A stretch of DNA of 64,000 nucleotides. Source: Poriferisodalis sp965198245. Its GTDB lineage: Bacteria; Actinomycetota; Acidimicrobiia; Acidimicrobiales; Poriferisodalaceae. Under the pieces are notes generated by a model. It searched no databases, had not been told where the DNA came from, and saw only the letters and a program-made list of their open reading frames with translations. This document shows, one piece after another, positions 37,880-47,285 of this stretch (position 1 is its first letter; every line of letters begins with the position of its first letter). Made by a program: the position numbers and the translations under genes. Where the stretch lies: positions 2,170,001 through 2,234,000 of the forward strand of contig NZ_OZ240249.1 of NCBI RefSeq assembly GCF_965198245.1, read 5' to 3'.

Positions 37880-37956
37880 GATTGGGCCGGCCGACGGGAG
37901 GAGGGGAAGTGCTTCTCTGGAACGGCTACTCGTCGCCGAGAGTCGGTGCTTGAGTC

Positions 37957-38448
37957 GTGTCCGCTGTCTCGAGTGCATTCGACCGGCTGCGTGACCAGCG
38001 TGGGGAGGTCTTTCCGGTAGCGATCCTGTTCGGGGGGGTGCTGCTCACGATCTTGGTCGGGGTGCATGTCGTGCTGGTGTCGGTCGGCCGCACGGCAGTG
38101 CAGGCGGCGGCCGATCAAGGCGTGACCGCCGCCCAATCGGCGCCACCCGCCGATTCGAGCTGCGGCACCATCACGAGACCCATCGGCACTGTGACTCCCG
38201 ACAGCGAACGGTATTGCGCCGGCTTGCTCGCGGCGTGGGCAGCGATGTCGGCGTCAGGCAGCATGGTTGCCACGCAGCGACCTCCGGCGGTTTCGGTTGA
38301 CGAGGGCGCCGGCGTGGTGGCGGTATACACCTTCGGAACGGTCCTTTCGCCGGTGCTCGGCGCGATCGAGGTCGTTGGTCGGGCCTGCGGTCCGCTCGAT
38401 GCCGTCTCGGAACCGGGTCCGGTTCGGGCGGACATGTCGGCATGTTGA
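37957..38448 (+). CDS. TadE-like pseudopilin
   Basis: A 163-residue protein from a GTG at 37957. A short basic leader with DQRGEVFPVAILFGG is followed by one hydrophobic helix (about 20-40) and an extracellular domain with four cysteines. RG before a hydrophobic helix is the TadE/TadF pattern processed by prepilin peptidase. The helix codons include a G7 run around 38031. It overlaps the next gene by seven bases. Confidence 0.65.
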   Translation: MSAVSSAFDRLRDQRGEVFPVAILFGGVLLTILVGVHVVLVSVGRTAVQAAADQGVTAAQSAPPADSSCGTITRPIGTVTPDSERYCAGLLAAWAAMSASGSMVATQRPPAVSVDEGAGVVAVYTFGTVLSPVLGAIEVVGRACGPLDAVSEPGPVRADMSAC

Positions 38449-38999
38449 GCCGAGCCGTGCCGGCGGTCCTCAAGGCCGCCCGAATTGACCGAGGCGGTGC
38501 CTCTCAGGACGGGTCAGGAACAGCGATCGGGGTCGCGATCATGTTCCCGGTGCTGATGTTGGTCATCGTTGCCCTGCAAGGCATCACGTCTGCAACTCGC
38601 ACAGAGCAGACCCTTCAAGCCATCGCGGACCGGGCAGCGCACACAGCCGTGCTGTGCTGCATGCACATCGACGAAGCGCTCCTGGCTGCGCAGCAGAGCG
38701 TCGAGGTGCACGAGCGCAACGTGCCGGGCAGCAGCCGCAATTGCACCAACGACGTGTCCGATGACGCATTGGTCGCATTCCGAGACGTCAGCGGCGCGGC
38801 GGTGCCAGAGCTCGACGTGAACGGCGACCCGAACCTGGTTCCCGCAGGCGGGCAGGTCACCGTCCTGTTGAGCTGCCGCCTGTCCTCGAGCCGGCTGGGA
38901 GCATTCTCGCTGGTGACCTCAGATGTCCATCGGCGAGCGGTGGGCAGCGCCACGGTCGATCCGTACCGGCAGCGGTTCGCGCAGGTCGGGACGCCATGA
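38442..38999 (+). CDS. TadE/TadF-like pseudopilin
   Basis: A 185-residue protein with a basic N-terminus, then DGSGTAIGVAIMFPVLMLVI as a membrane helix (about 23-45). The FPVLMLVIVALQ segment is typical of TadE-like proteins. The extracellular part has five cysteines. It overlaps both neighbours by a few bases. Confidence 0.65.
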   Translation: MLSRAVPAVLKAARIDRGGASQDGSGTAIGVAIMFPVLMLVIVALQGITSATRTEQTLQAIADRAAHTAVLCCMHIDEALLAAQQSVEVHERNVPGSSRNCTNDVSDDALVAFRDVSGAAVPELDVNGDPNLVPAGGQVTVLLSCRLSSSRLGAFSLVTSDVHRRAVGSATVDPYRQRFAQVGTP

Positions 39000-39514
39000 T
39001 CGGGCGCACACCGATTCGGCTCAGTGGGCAGCCGGCATCCATGAGAGTGCGACGAGCCGCTGCAGCGTCGAGACATGACCAGCGGGGCGACTACGCAATC
39101 TTCATTGCCGTGATCGCCTCGGCCTTGCTGCTCTTCGGAGGCATCGCGTATGACGCTCCGAGGTTGATCACTGCACGCCAGCACGCAGCGCACAGCGCGA
39201 ACGAGGCGGCTCGAGTTGGCGCCGCCACCATCGCGTCTGGCGGAACGATCGACCAGGCTCGCAATGCTGCACAGAAGCGGCTCGCCTCGGTGTCACCGCT
39301 CTATGGCACCCCGGTGCTTCTCGGCGCGCTCAGCTGCGTGGGCACCAAGGTCGAAGCGACGGTGGTCACCTCATACAGCAACCGCTCGGCACTGGCGGTG
39401 TTCCGAGAGTCGCAGCCGATTGTGGCGGTGGGCGCGGCCGAAGCAGTGCTGGTGGGGCCGAGCGGAGGACCGATCCAGCTCGCGTACCTGCCCGAGTGCC
39501 CCCTGCTGCATTGA
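38996..39514 (+). CDS. TadG/TadE-like pseudopilin
   Basis: A 172-residue protein with a 30-residue basic leader, HDQRGDYAIFIAVIASALLL as the putative cleavage site and helix, and an extracellular domain with ARQHAAHSANEAARVGA, the common start of TadE/TadG helical domains. An internal ATG at 39041 is an alternative start. It completes a set of three minor pseudopilins. Confidence 0.65.
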   Translation: MIGRTPIRLSGQPASMRVRRAAAASRHDQRGDYAIFIAVIASALLLFGGIAYDAPRLITARQHAAHSANEAARVGAATIASGGTIDQARNAAQKRLASVSPLYGTPVLLGALSCVGTKVEATVVTSYSNRSALAVFRESQPIVAVGAAEAVLVGPSGGPIQLAYLPECPLLH

Positions 39515-39580
39515 CCAGGCTGACATCGGCGGTGCGTAGATGCCGTCTCACCAGTTAGCACTGGCAGAACAGCCGCACCG

Positions 39581-42500
39581 ATGTCCGGGTCGCAAGTCGC
39601 CGGACGACATCAAACGGCAGCGGTTCGCATCAAGCTCGGCGACATGAGTAACGTGCATGGCATTGTGAGTCGCCGCCGCTTCCGTTCACGCATGTTCCGC
39701 CGCAAGCGATTCGCTGGCGCGCCGAGTGCGCGCAAGGGGCGCAGAGGTCGTCGAGGTCGTCGAGACACGCCGCTCGGCCCTCCGCCGCCTGCGGTCGGTC
39801 CGGATGCGGTACCGCCGGGTGCGGTACCGCCGGCTGAGGCATCTGGCGAGGCGTGGTACCGCCAATCCGGTCCGATATTCGAGGAGTCGTTCTTGGACAG
39901 ACCAGCGCCGGTTTCGGCCGAGGCACTTGCTGAGGGACCCGGGGACGACGCCAGGGACGAATCTGGCAGCGATCCGTTCCGTCTTCGACCTGGACCTGAG
40001 CAGCTTGGCGGTCCACTGCCTGCGTCCGTCCCGATGATCCAGCGGATCGAGCCTGTCGATCCTGTGTCAGGACCATTCGAACCCCCCCCCCCCCTCCCTC
40101 CGCACCACGACGATGCCAACGGCACCGACGCCAGCGCTGATGACACCGACGCCGGCGGCGAGGCGACGCTTGCCGAGGACCCGGACGAGGGCGAGCTTGA
40201 CGCCGCCGAATTCGATGTCGGTGAATCTGACGCAGGTGAGTTTGACGCAGGCGAGCTTGACGCCGCCGAATTCGATGTCGGTGAATCTGACGCAGGTGAG
40301 TTTGATGCGGGCGAGCTTGACGCAGGCGAGTTTGACGCGGGTGAGCCTGACGACAGCGATCCGGTGCTCGCCGACGTTCCTGACGGCGAATCTGGCGACG
40401 CTTCGGTGGCCGACATCGAGCCTGCTGCGGCGACTGGCCTGCTGCAATCCGACCCGCCGACGATTGTGCCCATCCGCGGCTACTACTTGGCACGGATCCA
40501 TGACACGTTGCGCAGCGTGGCCGCGCAATTCCTCAATGCACCCGAGCGTTGGTCCGAGCTGCGCTCGCTCAATGCCGCCTATCCGGGCATCGCTCAAGCC
40601 GGTCCCGACACCCTGCTTCCCGAAGGCGCGGCCGTGGCGCTGCCGGGCGATCCGCTCCTGTGGGGCAGGCCTGATCCGGTCTACCTGTGGACCTTGGCGG
40701 AGACGTTCCTGTTCACCGCATGGGGCCGCGAACCGACACCTGAGGAAGTGGTGCCGTTTTGGCGGGGACTCACTGCCGGAGCGCTGCCCGAGGGTGCCGA
40801 GCCACCGGAACTCGGCACCGAGCTGCCGGGGATCGCGGCGCCTGGGATGCGCAGCAGCGTGCCGGGCGAACCCGCAATCCCGCCGCCGTCGGCGCTGGAG
40901 ATGCCGCCCGTCTTTGCAGATACAGCAGTCGGCGACGCGGCAGTCGATCTTGGTGACGCAGCAGTCGGCGACGCGGCAGTCGATCTTGGTGACGCAGCAG
41001 TCGGCGACGCGGCAGTCGATCTTGGTGACGCAGCAGTTGGCGACGCGGCAGTCGATCTTGGTGACGCAGCAGTCGGCGACGCGGCAGTCGATCTTGGTGA
41101 CGCAGCACCGCCGCAGGCCGTCGTCGATCACGTAGCCGGTGAAGTCGACCAGCAAACCGAATTCATAGAAACTGTCGAAGGCTTCCACGTCGAAGATCTC
41201 GAAGTCGGCGATCTCGAAGTCGGCGATCTCGAAGTCGGCGATCTCCAAGTCGAAGATCTCGAAGCTGACGATCTCTTCGTTGAGGATCTCGAAGTCGAGC
41301 TTCGCGTCGCCGACCCTGCCTTGGCTGTGGACGAGGCTGTGGACATCGTCGAGGCACCTGTGGACGAACCACTGCCGGCGTATGTCGATAGACCCTCTGG
41401 TGCCTGGGCCGAAGATGTGGCCGCGGTGCCCGCTGCAGAAGAGCTGGTCGCGGCGCCAGTGACAGATGCTCCAGCCGCAGAAGAGCTGGTCGCGGCGCCA
41501 GTGACAGATGCTCCGGTCGCAGATGAGCCGGCTGCGGTGCCGGCAGCAGATGCTCCGGTCACAGAGGAAGCAGCGTCGGCAGCGCCGGTCGAAGGCCTCG
41601 GTCCGCCGCCGCTCTTCGACGACTGGGCGGCAACCCCGGTGCCTCCAAGCGCTGATCCCGCGGCGATCTCCGCTCAGCCAATGGGTTCTGATCAGCTCGG
41701 TCCGCCGCCCGAAATGGAGGCACCCCAGGTGCCGCACTTCCTGCCCTCGGTCACTGGTGCAGGACCGATGGGGCATGGCACAGCAGCGAGGGTGAGCCCA
41801 ATCGGCCGCAGCCTTGCAGGAACGGCCGTCGGCGACGCAATGATGCTCTGGCAGCTCGCTCGCCGCCGCCGCCACAGCCGCCGGGGTGCCGATGCGCTCG
41901 GTCCGTTGGAGCTGTCGCTGCAGCAGACCGCCGGCAGCGAGTCGCTCGCGCTCATCGACGCTGCCATGCGGCACCTTCGGGCCGTGACCGTAGGCCAAGG
42001 ACGGCCCGAGCCGGCTGTGCTGGCAGTCCGTTTCGGCACCTATGGATTCGAGGTGTTGCTGGATCGGCCTGCGGAAACGCCACCCGGTTGGCGTTCCGCG
42101 TCAGGCGGCTACGTGCTCGAACTCCCGTCAGGGACCACGGCGCACGATCTTGGGGCTGTCGGCCTCGGGCCACCGCTGTGCCCGGCTCTCGTGCCTGTGG
42201 GCAACACCTTCGAGGGACCGTTGCTGCTCAATCTGGACCAGGTCGGCTGCCTGGCGGTCTCAGGACCGGGTACGGCAGCGACGAGCCTGCTCGGCGCCAT
42301 CGTCGCAACGCTCGGCTCTTCGCCCATGGCTGAGGAACTGCAGATCACTGCTGTGGGCCTCGAGGCCGCCGCAGGGCTTGTCGGATGGGAGCGCGTGCGC
42401 TTTGCCCGGTTCGACTCTCCCGAGCTTGAGCAGATGCTGTCGATGGCCTCCGGCAGGGACGGCGATCGGGCCGACATCGTGGTGATCGGGCCAGGCAATG

Positions 42501-42742
42501 ACCTGCTGATCCAGCGCGCTGCGCAGGTCGCGACGGTGCCGGGCTCGCATCTGGCCTTGGTCGGGGCGACGTCGGCGGTAGGGACACGCTGGCCGTGGAG
42601 CATTCACGTCGACAGCACGGCCACTGCGGTGGTGCATCCGATCGCTATCACGATGACCGCAGCACAGGCCCTGTCGCCAGACATGCTCGCTGAGATGAGC
42701 GGCGCGATGCATGGCGGAATTGATCCGCTTGGCCAGCGATGA
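39581..42742 (+). CDS. LysM-domain repeat protein of the Tad locus
   Basis: A 1,053-residue protein. Residues about 20-65 are very basic; 165-270 are acidic with GEFDAGELDAAEFDVGESDA-type five-residue repeats; about 297-360 is a LysM-like domain (YYLARIHDTLRSVAAQFLNA, then LNAAYPGI). Next are five 12-residue DAAVGDAAVDLG repeats, a run of GDLEV/EDLEV five-residue units, and Ala/Pro-rich AAPVTDAP repeats. The C-terminal 300 residues form a folded domain with LLLNLDQVGCLAVSGPGTAA, like a degenerate FtsK/EccC-type P-loop domain with no intact Walker A lysine. Actinobacterial Tad loci often carry such LysM proteins. A C13 run (40082-40094) inside the gene encodes PPPP and could switch the frame. 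The ATG at 39644 is an alternative start. Confidence 0.65.
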   Translation: MSGSQVAGRHQTAAVRIKLGDMSNVHGIVSRRRFRSRMFRRKRFAGAPSARKGRRGRRGRRDTPLGPPPPAVGPDAVPPGAVPPAEASGEAWYRQSGPIFEESFLDRPAPVSAEALAEGPGDDARDESGSDPFRLRPGPEQLGGPLPASVPMIQRIEPVDPVSGPFEPPPPLPPHHDDANGTDASADDTDAGGEATLAEDPDEGELDAAEFDVGESDAGEFDAGELDAAEFDVGESDAGEFDAGELDAGEFDAGEPDDSDPVLADVPDGESGDASVADIEPAAATGLLQSDPPTIVPIRGYYLARIHDTLRSVAAQFLNAPERWSELRSLNAAYPGIAQAGPDTLLPEGAAVALPGDPLLWGRPDPVYLWTLAETFLFTAWGREPTPEEVVPFWRGLTAGALPEGAEPPELGTELPGIAAPGMRSSVPGEPAIPPPSALEMPPVFADTAVGDAAVDLGDAAVGDAAVDLGDAAVGDAAVDLGDAAVGDAAVDLGDAAVGDAAVDLGDAAPPQAVVDHVAGEVDQQTEFIETVEGFHVEDLEVGDLEVGDLEVGDLQVEDLEADDLFVEDLEVELRVADPALAVDEAVDIVEAPVDEPLPAYVDRPSGAWAEDVAAVPAAEELVAAPVTDAPAAEELVAAPVTDAPVADEPAAVPAADAPVTEEAASAAPVEGLGPPPLFDDWAATPVPPSADPAAISAQPMGSDQLGPPPEMEAPQVPHFLPSVTGAGPMGHGTAARVSPIGRSLAGTAVGDAMMLWQLARRRRHSRRGADALGPLELSLQQTAGSESLALIDAAMRHLRAVTVGQGRPEPAVLAVRFGTYGFEVLLDRPAETPPGWRSASGGYVLELPSGTTAHDLGAVGLGPPLCPALVPVGNTFEGPLLLNLDQVGCLAVSGPGTAATSLLGAIVATLGSSPMAEELQITAVGLEAAAGLVGWERVRFARFDSPELEQMLSMASGRDGDRADIVVIGPGNDLLIQRAAQVATVPGSHLALVGATSAVGTRWPWSIHVDSTATAVVHPIAITMTAAQALSPDMLAEMSGAMHGGIDPLGQR
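40082..40094. repeat. C13 homopolymer in the LysM repeat gene
   Basis: Thirteen C residues encode PPPP plus the first base of a Leu codon, within PFEPPPPLPPHH. At this length the downstream frame is open for over 880 residues; a change of one base would end the protein early. Confidence 0.9.
40925..41104. repeat. Five tandem 36-bp repeats
   Basis: Copies begin at 40925, 40961, 40997, 41033 and 41069 and differ by at most a base or so. Each encodes twelve residues, AVGDAAVDLGDA, so copy-number change keeps frame. Confidence 0.9.
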
Positions 42743-44352
42743 ACCCGCCGCCCAAGCGCTGCGGCCAAGTACGGAGCGGCGCGGTGCGCATCGGCACGGC
42801 GCTGCGACGCGTCGCACTGCTGGGAACGATGGGACTCATGGCGGGCGCTTGCGGCGGCGGAGTAATATCGGACGCACCCGCGGTCGGCGGGGCAGGCGCA
42901 GCCACACAGGCGCCTGCGCTCGAGGCGACCTCATTGCGCCCTTGGGACGGCATCGTGGCCGCCGGAGGAAACCCCGCCGCGCTGGGCGGGAGTCAGCCGT
43001 GCTCAGCCGAAGACGCCATCACAATCGCATATCTGGGTCCCGATCTCGCCCGGCTCGATGCGATCGGTCTCGAGGAATTGGTCATCGAGGAACCGTCGAT
43101 CCTGATCGACGCATACGTCGACGCAGTCAACCTCGCAGGGGGTGTCGTGGGACGCTGCGTCCGCGCTTCCGTGCATCTGTGGGATCCGGCCGATCCCGAC
43201 GCTTCATATGGCCGGATCTGCGCTGAGCTGCCCGAGGCGGAGCCTCTGGTCGTGCTCAACCTCCTCGGCGACATCGAGGGAATCAACTGCCTGACGATCG
43301 ACGGCGACATACCGACGCTGGGACTGTACGCGTCGGCACCATCGGAGATGGTGGCCTTTGCGAATGGCCGCCTGTTCCTCGACGATGGCACGCACAAGTA
43401 TCTGCTCGGGAACAGCATTGAGGTGGCGCTGCGAGCCGGCCATCTGTCCGCGGATGCCCGGATCGGATTTCTGCGCGGCGCCGGCTCGGCCAGCGAGGAT
43501 CAGGCAGCCGTCACGTTGACCTTGATAGGACCCGGCGGTCTGCTGTCGCTGATCGGCAGGTACGGCATCGATGTCAACTCGGTAGCGAGCCTTCCGGCCG
43601 CCTTTGGCGAGTACTCCACACTGCTGCCGGAAAAGCAGGCAGGTCTGCTGCATTCAGACCTGAGCGTCACCCAGCGAGCGGCTGCGGATGAGGCTCGCGC
43701 TTCAATGTCGCCGGCGACGGCGGAACTGCTCGACCGTATCGAGCAGTTCTATCTCGATGCCGCCATCGACTACCGCGACGCCGACGTGGAGGTCGTGGTT
43801 TCGACGGCGTCATGGTTCGAGCTGCGCCGCCTGATGCGCGCTGCGGACCTCATCGACTGGCATCCGTGGTGGATCGCCAGCGACATTCAAGGGGCAACGC
43901 TGACGCTGACCGGCGCACCCGCCAGCCAAGTGGAGCGATTCGTGCTTGTCAGCGCTCGACGTGCAGCAGGCGACGAAGTGCCCGACCTGGACCGCGACTG
44001 CGTCGTGCTGCGGAATGCGGCCATGTCGGCTGCGCCCTTCTCGCACCGTCATCACACTGATGCCTGGAGCGTCATCACCGCCACCTGCGATCTGCTGGAC
44101 GTTGCATTCAGTGCACTGACCCGGGCGAGCGACCCGCTCACCCGCGAGACATTCGTTGCAGCACTTCGCCAGACCGACTACCAGGTGGCTCATGGGGGAC
44201 ACATCACCTTCGCGGGCGACGATTCCTCCGGTGCTGACCGCTTCCGGGTGCTCGAAGCCGACCCGGATTGCCTGCTCAACGATTGGGGCTGCATGCGCGC
44301 TTTGACCGGGTGGCTCGCACCGCTTGTCGAGGCACGGGATTCTGCGGAGTGA
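42739..44352 (+). CDS. Lipoprotein with a type 1 periplasmic-binding-protein-like fold
   Basis: A 537-residue lipoprotein. The leader ends with the lipobox LMAGACGGG (Cys about 37). The body resembles Leu/Ile/Val-type substrate-binding proteins (ITIAYLGPDLARLD near 95, DAYVDAVNLAGGVVGR near 122), but the fit is loose and it is longer than usual. Its ATG overlaps the LysM gene stop (ATGA), and the next lipoprotein gene starts eight bases after its end. The ligand is unknown; it may be a sensor or binding protein associated with the pilus rather than a transporter part. Confidence 0.6.
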   Translation: MNPPPKRCGQVRSGAVRIGTALRRVALLGTMGLMAGACGGGVISDAPAVGGAGAATQAPALEATSLRPWDGIVAAGGNPAALGGSQPCSAEDAITIAYLGPDLARLDAIGLEELVIEEPSILIDAYVDAVNLAGGVVGRCVRASVHLWDPADPDASYGRICAELPEAEPLVVLNLLGDIEGINCLTIDGDIPTLGLYASAPSEMVAFANGRLFLDDGTHKYLLGNSIEVALRAGHLSADARIGFLRGAGSASEDQAAVTLTLIGPGGLLSLIGRYGIDVNSVASLPAAFGEYSTLLPEKQAGLLHSDLSVTQRAAADEARASMSPATAELLDRIEQFYLDAAIDYRDADVEVVVSTASWFELRRLMRAADLIDWHPWWIASDIQGATLTLTGAPASQVERFVLVSARRAAGDEVPDLDRDCVVLRNAAMSAAPFSHRHHTDAWSVITATCDLLDVAFSALTRASDPLTRETFVAALRQTDYQVAHGGHITFAGDDSSGADRFRVLEADPDCLLNDWGCMRALTGWLAPLVEARDSAE

Positions 44353-44359
44353 TCTGGTC

Positions 44360-45481
44360 ATGAGAGATCTGATCATGAGAACCATCTACAGCGAAGAGCC
44401 GCGGCAGACATCACGTCGCAGAACGCTGCGGGCGGCAGCATTGACGATTGCGCTAGTGATCGTCGCAGCAGCTTGCGGGGGCGCTGGCAGCAACAGCGGA
44501 CCCGAAGCGCAACCGGCCGCGACGGCACCCTCGCAGGACGCGCCGCCGCCCATCCGGCTCGCGTTGCCGAGCGAGCCGCTGTGGCAGTGGCTCGTCGACT
44601 CGGGGGAGCTCGCCCAGTGGGAGAAGCAGCACGGCATGCAGATCGAAGCCAGCCACCCCTTCCGACCCTTCACGGCTTTCGTCAGCGGCCACGCGGACGT
44701 CATTCTCATTGATGCTCTCGACATCCCCGCATTCGCACAGGGGTTTGAGATTGATCCGGTGATCATCGGGAAGTACGCGGCCGACCGGTCGATCACTGCG
44801 ACGAAGCGAACCTCGCTGGCAACCGACATGGCGGGCGTAGTCGAGGGCGAGATCGCCGTGGACGGCGATCTCGGCTCCACGCTCCTCTGGGCACTCATCG
44901 TCGAGGCGGCTCACGGCTTGGATCTCAGCTACCGCAGCCCTGACTTCGACTTCTTCATAGCAACGTTCGGCATTGCCGACGCCGTCGAGAGCGGCAATGC
45001 GGATGCCTGCATCTGCCTGCCCGATGAGAGTGTCGCTGGTCTGAGCAGCGGGACGCTGCGGCCGCTGTACAACGGCGCGTCGGCAGCGCGCCTGTTCGCG
45101 GAACTCTCCGGTACCCCCGAGCAGATCCTCCTTGGCCAGATCTTCCTGGTGGACAGGGCATGGCTCGAGGCGAATCCGGAAGCTGTGAGAGCGTTCTTGA
45201 ACCTGTGGGAACGGGCTGTGCGGCACTGGCACGGAAACTACGCCGAGCTCATCGGCCAGTACCCAGAGCTGTTGTCAGTGCAGTCCGACGAGGAGATCGC
45301 CTGGCTCATCGACTACGTGGCTGCGAACAACTGGATCACCCCGTCGGTGTACCCCACCCAAGGTGATGCGGATGCGTACGCCGCAGCGCTGGACCGTCTG
45401 CGCAGCAGCGGCCTCATCGAGTCTGACGCTCGAACCCCGTTGGTCTCAACGGAACGTTTGACAATGACGGGAAGGGAGTAG
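44360..45481 (+). CDS. NMT1/SsuA-like ABC substrate-binding lipoprotein
   Basis: A 373-residue lipoprotein. The ATG at 44360 has GGAG upstream; one at 44375 is possible. Lipobox IVAAACGGAG. The body follows the NMT1/SsuA/ThiY pattern (IRLALPSEPLWQWLVDSG, then FVSGHADVILIDALDIP), the class that binds nitrate, sulfonates, thiamine precursors and similar small molecules. The two permeases and ATPase that follow complete an importer; the start of the first permease is two bases after this stop. Confidence 0.75.
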   Translation: MRDLIMRTIYSEEPRQTSRRRTLRAAALTIALVIVAAACGGAGSNSGPEAQPAATAPSQDAPPPIRLALPSEPLWQWLVDSGELAQWEKQHGMQIEASHPFRPFTAFVSGHADVILIDALDIPAFAQGFEIDPVIIGKYAADRSITATKRTSLATDMAGVVEGEIAVDGDLGSTLLWALIVEAAHGLDLSYRSPDFDFFIATFGIADAVESGNADACICLPDESVAGLSSGTLRPLYNGASAARLFAELSGTPEQILLGQIFLVDRAWLEANPEAVRAFLNLWERAVRHWHGNYAELIGQYPELLSVQSDEEIAWLIDYVAANNWITPSVYPTQGDADAYAAALDRLRSSGLIESDARTPLVSTERLTMTGRE

Positions 45482-45483
45482 CG

Positions 45484-46335
45484 ATGTCGCTCGATGTCTC
45501 GGTCACGCCCGATGCTGTTGCCGAGCTCGGGGCTCGGGAAGTCCGACGCTCGGTCATGGGACGCTGGGGCTTCCGGCTCGGCGTGGTGTTCGGCTGGGTG
45601 GCATTCCTGGGCGTCTGGTATGCCGTCTCGCAGTTCGCGCTCGGCACCCAGCAGCTGCCTCCGCCGCATGTCGTGGCGTCCGAGGCTTGGCAGATCGCCA
45701 CCGGAGAGGGGTTCGGCTCGACCCTGTGGGCGAGCGTCGTGCGAGTCGTCGGCGGCTGCCTGCTGGCGTTGCTGGCAAGCATCGTCTTCGGCATGGTCAT
45801 CGCTTACAGCAATTGGTGGCGTGCGCTGATTCGGAGCTTGACGCGGTTCTTTGTGAGCATCCCGACGGTTGCGCTCGCAATCTTGGCGCTCATTATCTTC
45901 GGCGTGTCGGACATCGGACCGATGCTGACCGCGACGCTGGTTGCGACGCCCCATGTGATGTCGAGCGTTGCACATGGCCTGACCGGGGTCGACCGTCGGC
46001 TCATCGTGATGAGCGAGTCCTTTGCACGGACACGAGCCCAGATCATCACTGGGGTGCTGCTGCCGTCGTCGGTCCTGGCGGTCATCGGAGGCGCGCGCCA
46101 GGCGTTCGCGCTCGCTTGGCGAATCTCCCTGCTGACCGAGGTGTTCGCCGCCTCCGACGGTGTCGGCTTCCAGATCAGGCGCAGCTTCGAGAGCTATGAC
46201 GTGCGCGGGATGCTCGCTTGGACAGCGCTGTTCATCGGAGTCATGTTCTTCTTCGAGAATTTCGTCTTCCGTCAGCTTGAGCGGCGAGCCTTCGGCGGTG
46301 CGCACGCCGCCGCGCGCACGGAGCCACAGCGATGA
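45484..46335 (+). CDS. ABC permease, SsuC/TauC/ThiX-like
   Basis: A 283-residue permease with six likely helices. The EAA-type cytoplasmic loop is seen at MSESFARTRAQIITGVLLPS (residues about 177-196). Together with the next permease it would form a heterodimer, while SsuC/TauC systems commonly use a homodimer. It overlaps the next gene by four bases. Confidence 0.85.
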   Translation: MSLDVSVTPDAVAELGAREVRRSVMGRWGFRLGVVFGWVAFLGVWYAVSQFALGTQQLPPPHVVASEAWQIATGEGFGSTLWASVVRVVGGCLLALLASIVFGMVIAYSNWWRALIRSLTRFFVSIPTVALAILALIIFGVSDIGPMLTATLVATPHVMSSVAHGLTGVDRRLIVMSESFARTRAQIITGVLLPSSVLAVIGGARQAFALAWRISLLTEVFAASDGVGFQIRRSFESYDVRGMLAWTALFIGVMFFFENFVFRQLERRAFGGAHAAARTEPQR

Positions 46336-47222
46336 GCTTCCTGGGCGACTATCCGGGACTGCCGCCAGACCGGTTTGGGATGGACCGGCCAGCTACGCGG
46401 GCCCCATACCGTCCGTCACGATGGACGCGCCGGCCATGGTTCATCAATGCCTTGGCGGTGCTGATCCTGCTGGGCGCCTGGCAGTACTTCGCGGTAACAA
46501 ACGACCGTGTTCCTGCCCTCGACGAAGTGGCATCGTTCTTGCTCATCGAGATGCGAGGCGAGTCCCACGGGGGCGCCATCAGCGGGGAGTTCTGGGCACC
46601 GCTGTCGGTGAGCTTGCAGCGGTACTTGATTGGTCTCGCCATCGGTCTGCCGCTGGGTGCGGTGCTGGGGTTGCTGATCGGTGCCTCACGGCTGATCCGG
46701 GCGGTGCTCAACGACACCGTCCTGGTGCTGCTCGTGCTGCCGTCGGTGGTGTGGGCGTTCACCGCATCCCTGTGGTTCGGGTTCGGCGCGACCGCACCGG
46801 TCGTTGCGGTCGTGCTCACGGCGGTTCCGTTCATGGCGTTCAACCTGAGGTCGGGCATTGCCGCTCTCGATCCCGGACTCACAGAAATGTCGCGCTCGTT
46901 CGGGGTGCCGTCCAGACGACGGCTGGCACACCTGTTGCTGGGGGGCGCCTTGCCGAGTGCGGTAGCCGGCGTTCGTTTCGCATTCATGACGAGCTGGAAC
47001 AGCCTGCTCATCGTGGAGTGGTTCGGTGCCACCTCCGGAGTGGGGTGGCGTGCACGGTTCTGGTACGACGCGCTGCGCTTCCCCGGTTTTGTTGCGTGGA
47101 TCCTGCTGTTCGTCGTGTTCATCACGCTGATGGACTGGCTGGTGCTGCGGCGCTGGGAGCAGCGCGTGGCCCGCTGGCAGCATCAGCCGACGCTGACATT
47201 CGCCGAAGACGAGGTCGCCTGA
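46332..47222 (+). CDS. ABC permease, SsuC/TauC/ThiX-like
   Basis: A 296-residue membrane protein, partner of the gene before it. The EAA-type loop is MSRSFGVPSRRRLAHLLLGG (about 187-206). N-terminal soluble segment of about 35 residues, then six predicted helices. Confidence 0.85.
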   Translation: MSFLGDYPGLPPDRFGMDRPATRAPYRPSRWTRRPWFINALAVLILLGAWQYFAVTNDRVPALDEVASFLLIEMRGESHGGAISGEFWAPLSVSLQRYLIGLAIGLPLGAVLGLLIGASRLIRAVLNDTVLVLLVLPSVVWAFTASLWFGFGATAPVVAVVLTAVPFMAFNLRSGIAALDPGLTEMSRSFGVPSRRRLAHLLLGGALPSAVAGVRFAFMTSWNSLLIVEWFGATSGVGWRARFWYDALRFPGFVAWILLFVVFITLMDWLVLRRWEQRVARWQHQPTLTFAEDEVA

Positions 47223-47285
47223 CCGACTGCCCCTGACTGGCTGCCAAAGGGCGGCAGCAGATTTTGCTGAGCGAGAGAGGACGAG

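Noticed and set aside
40067..41998. Minus-strand 643-codon open frame over the LysM gene
   Set aside because: It arises from the tandem repeats read backwards and has CCVTKIDCRVAD-type repeats without start signal or homology.
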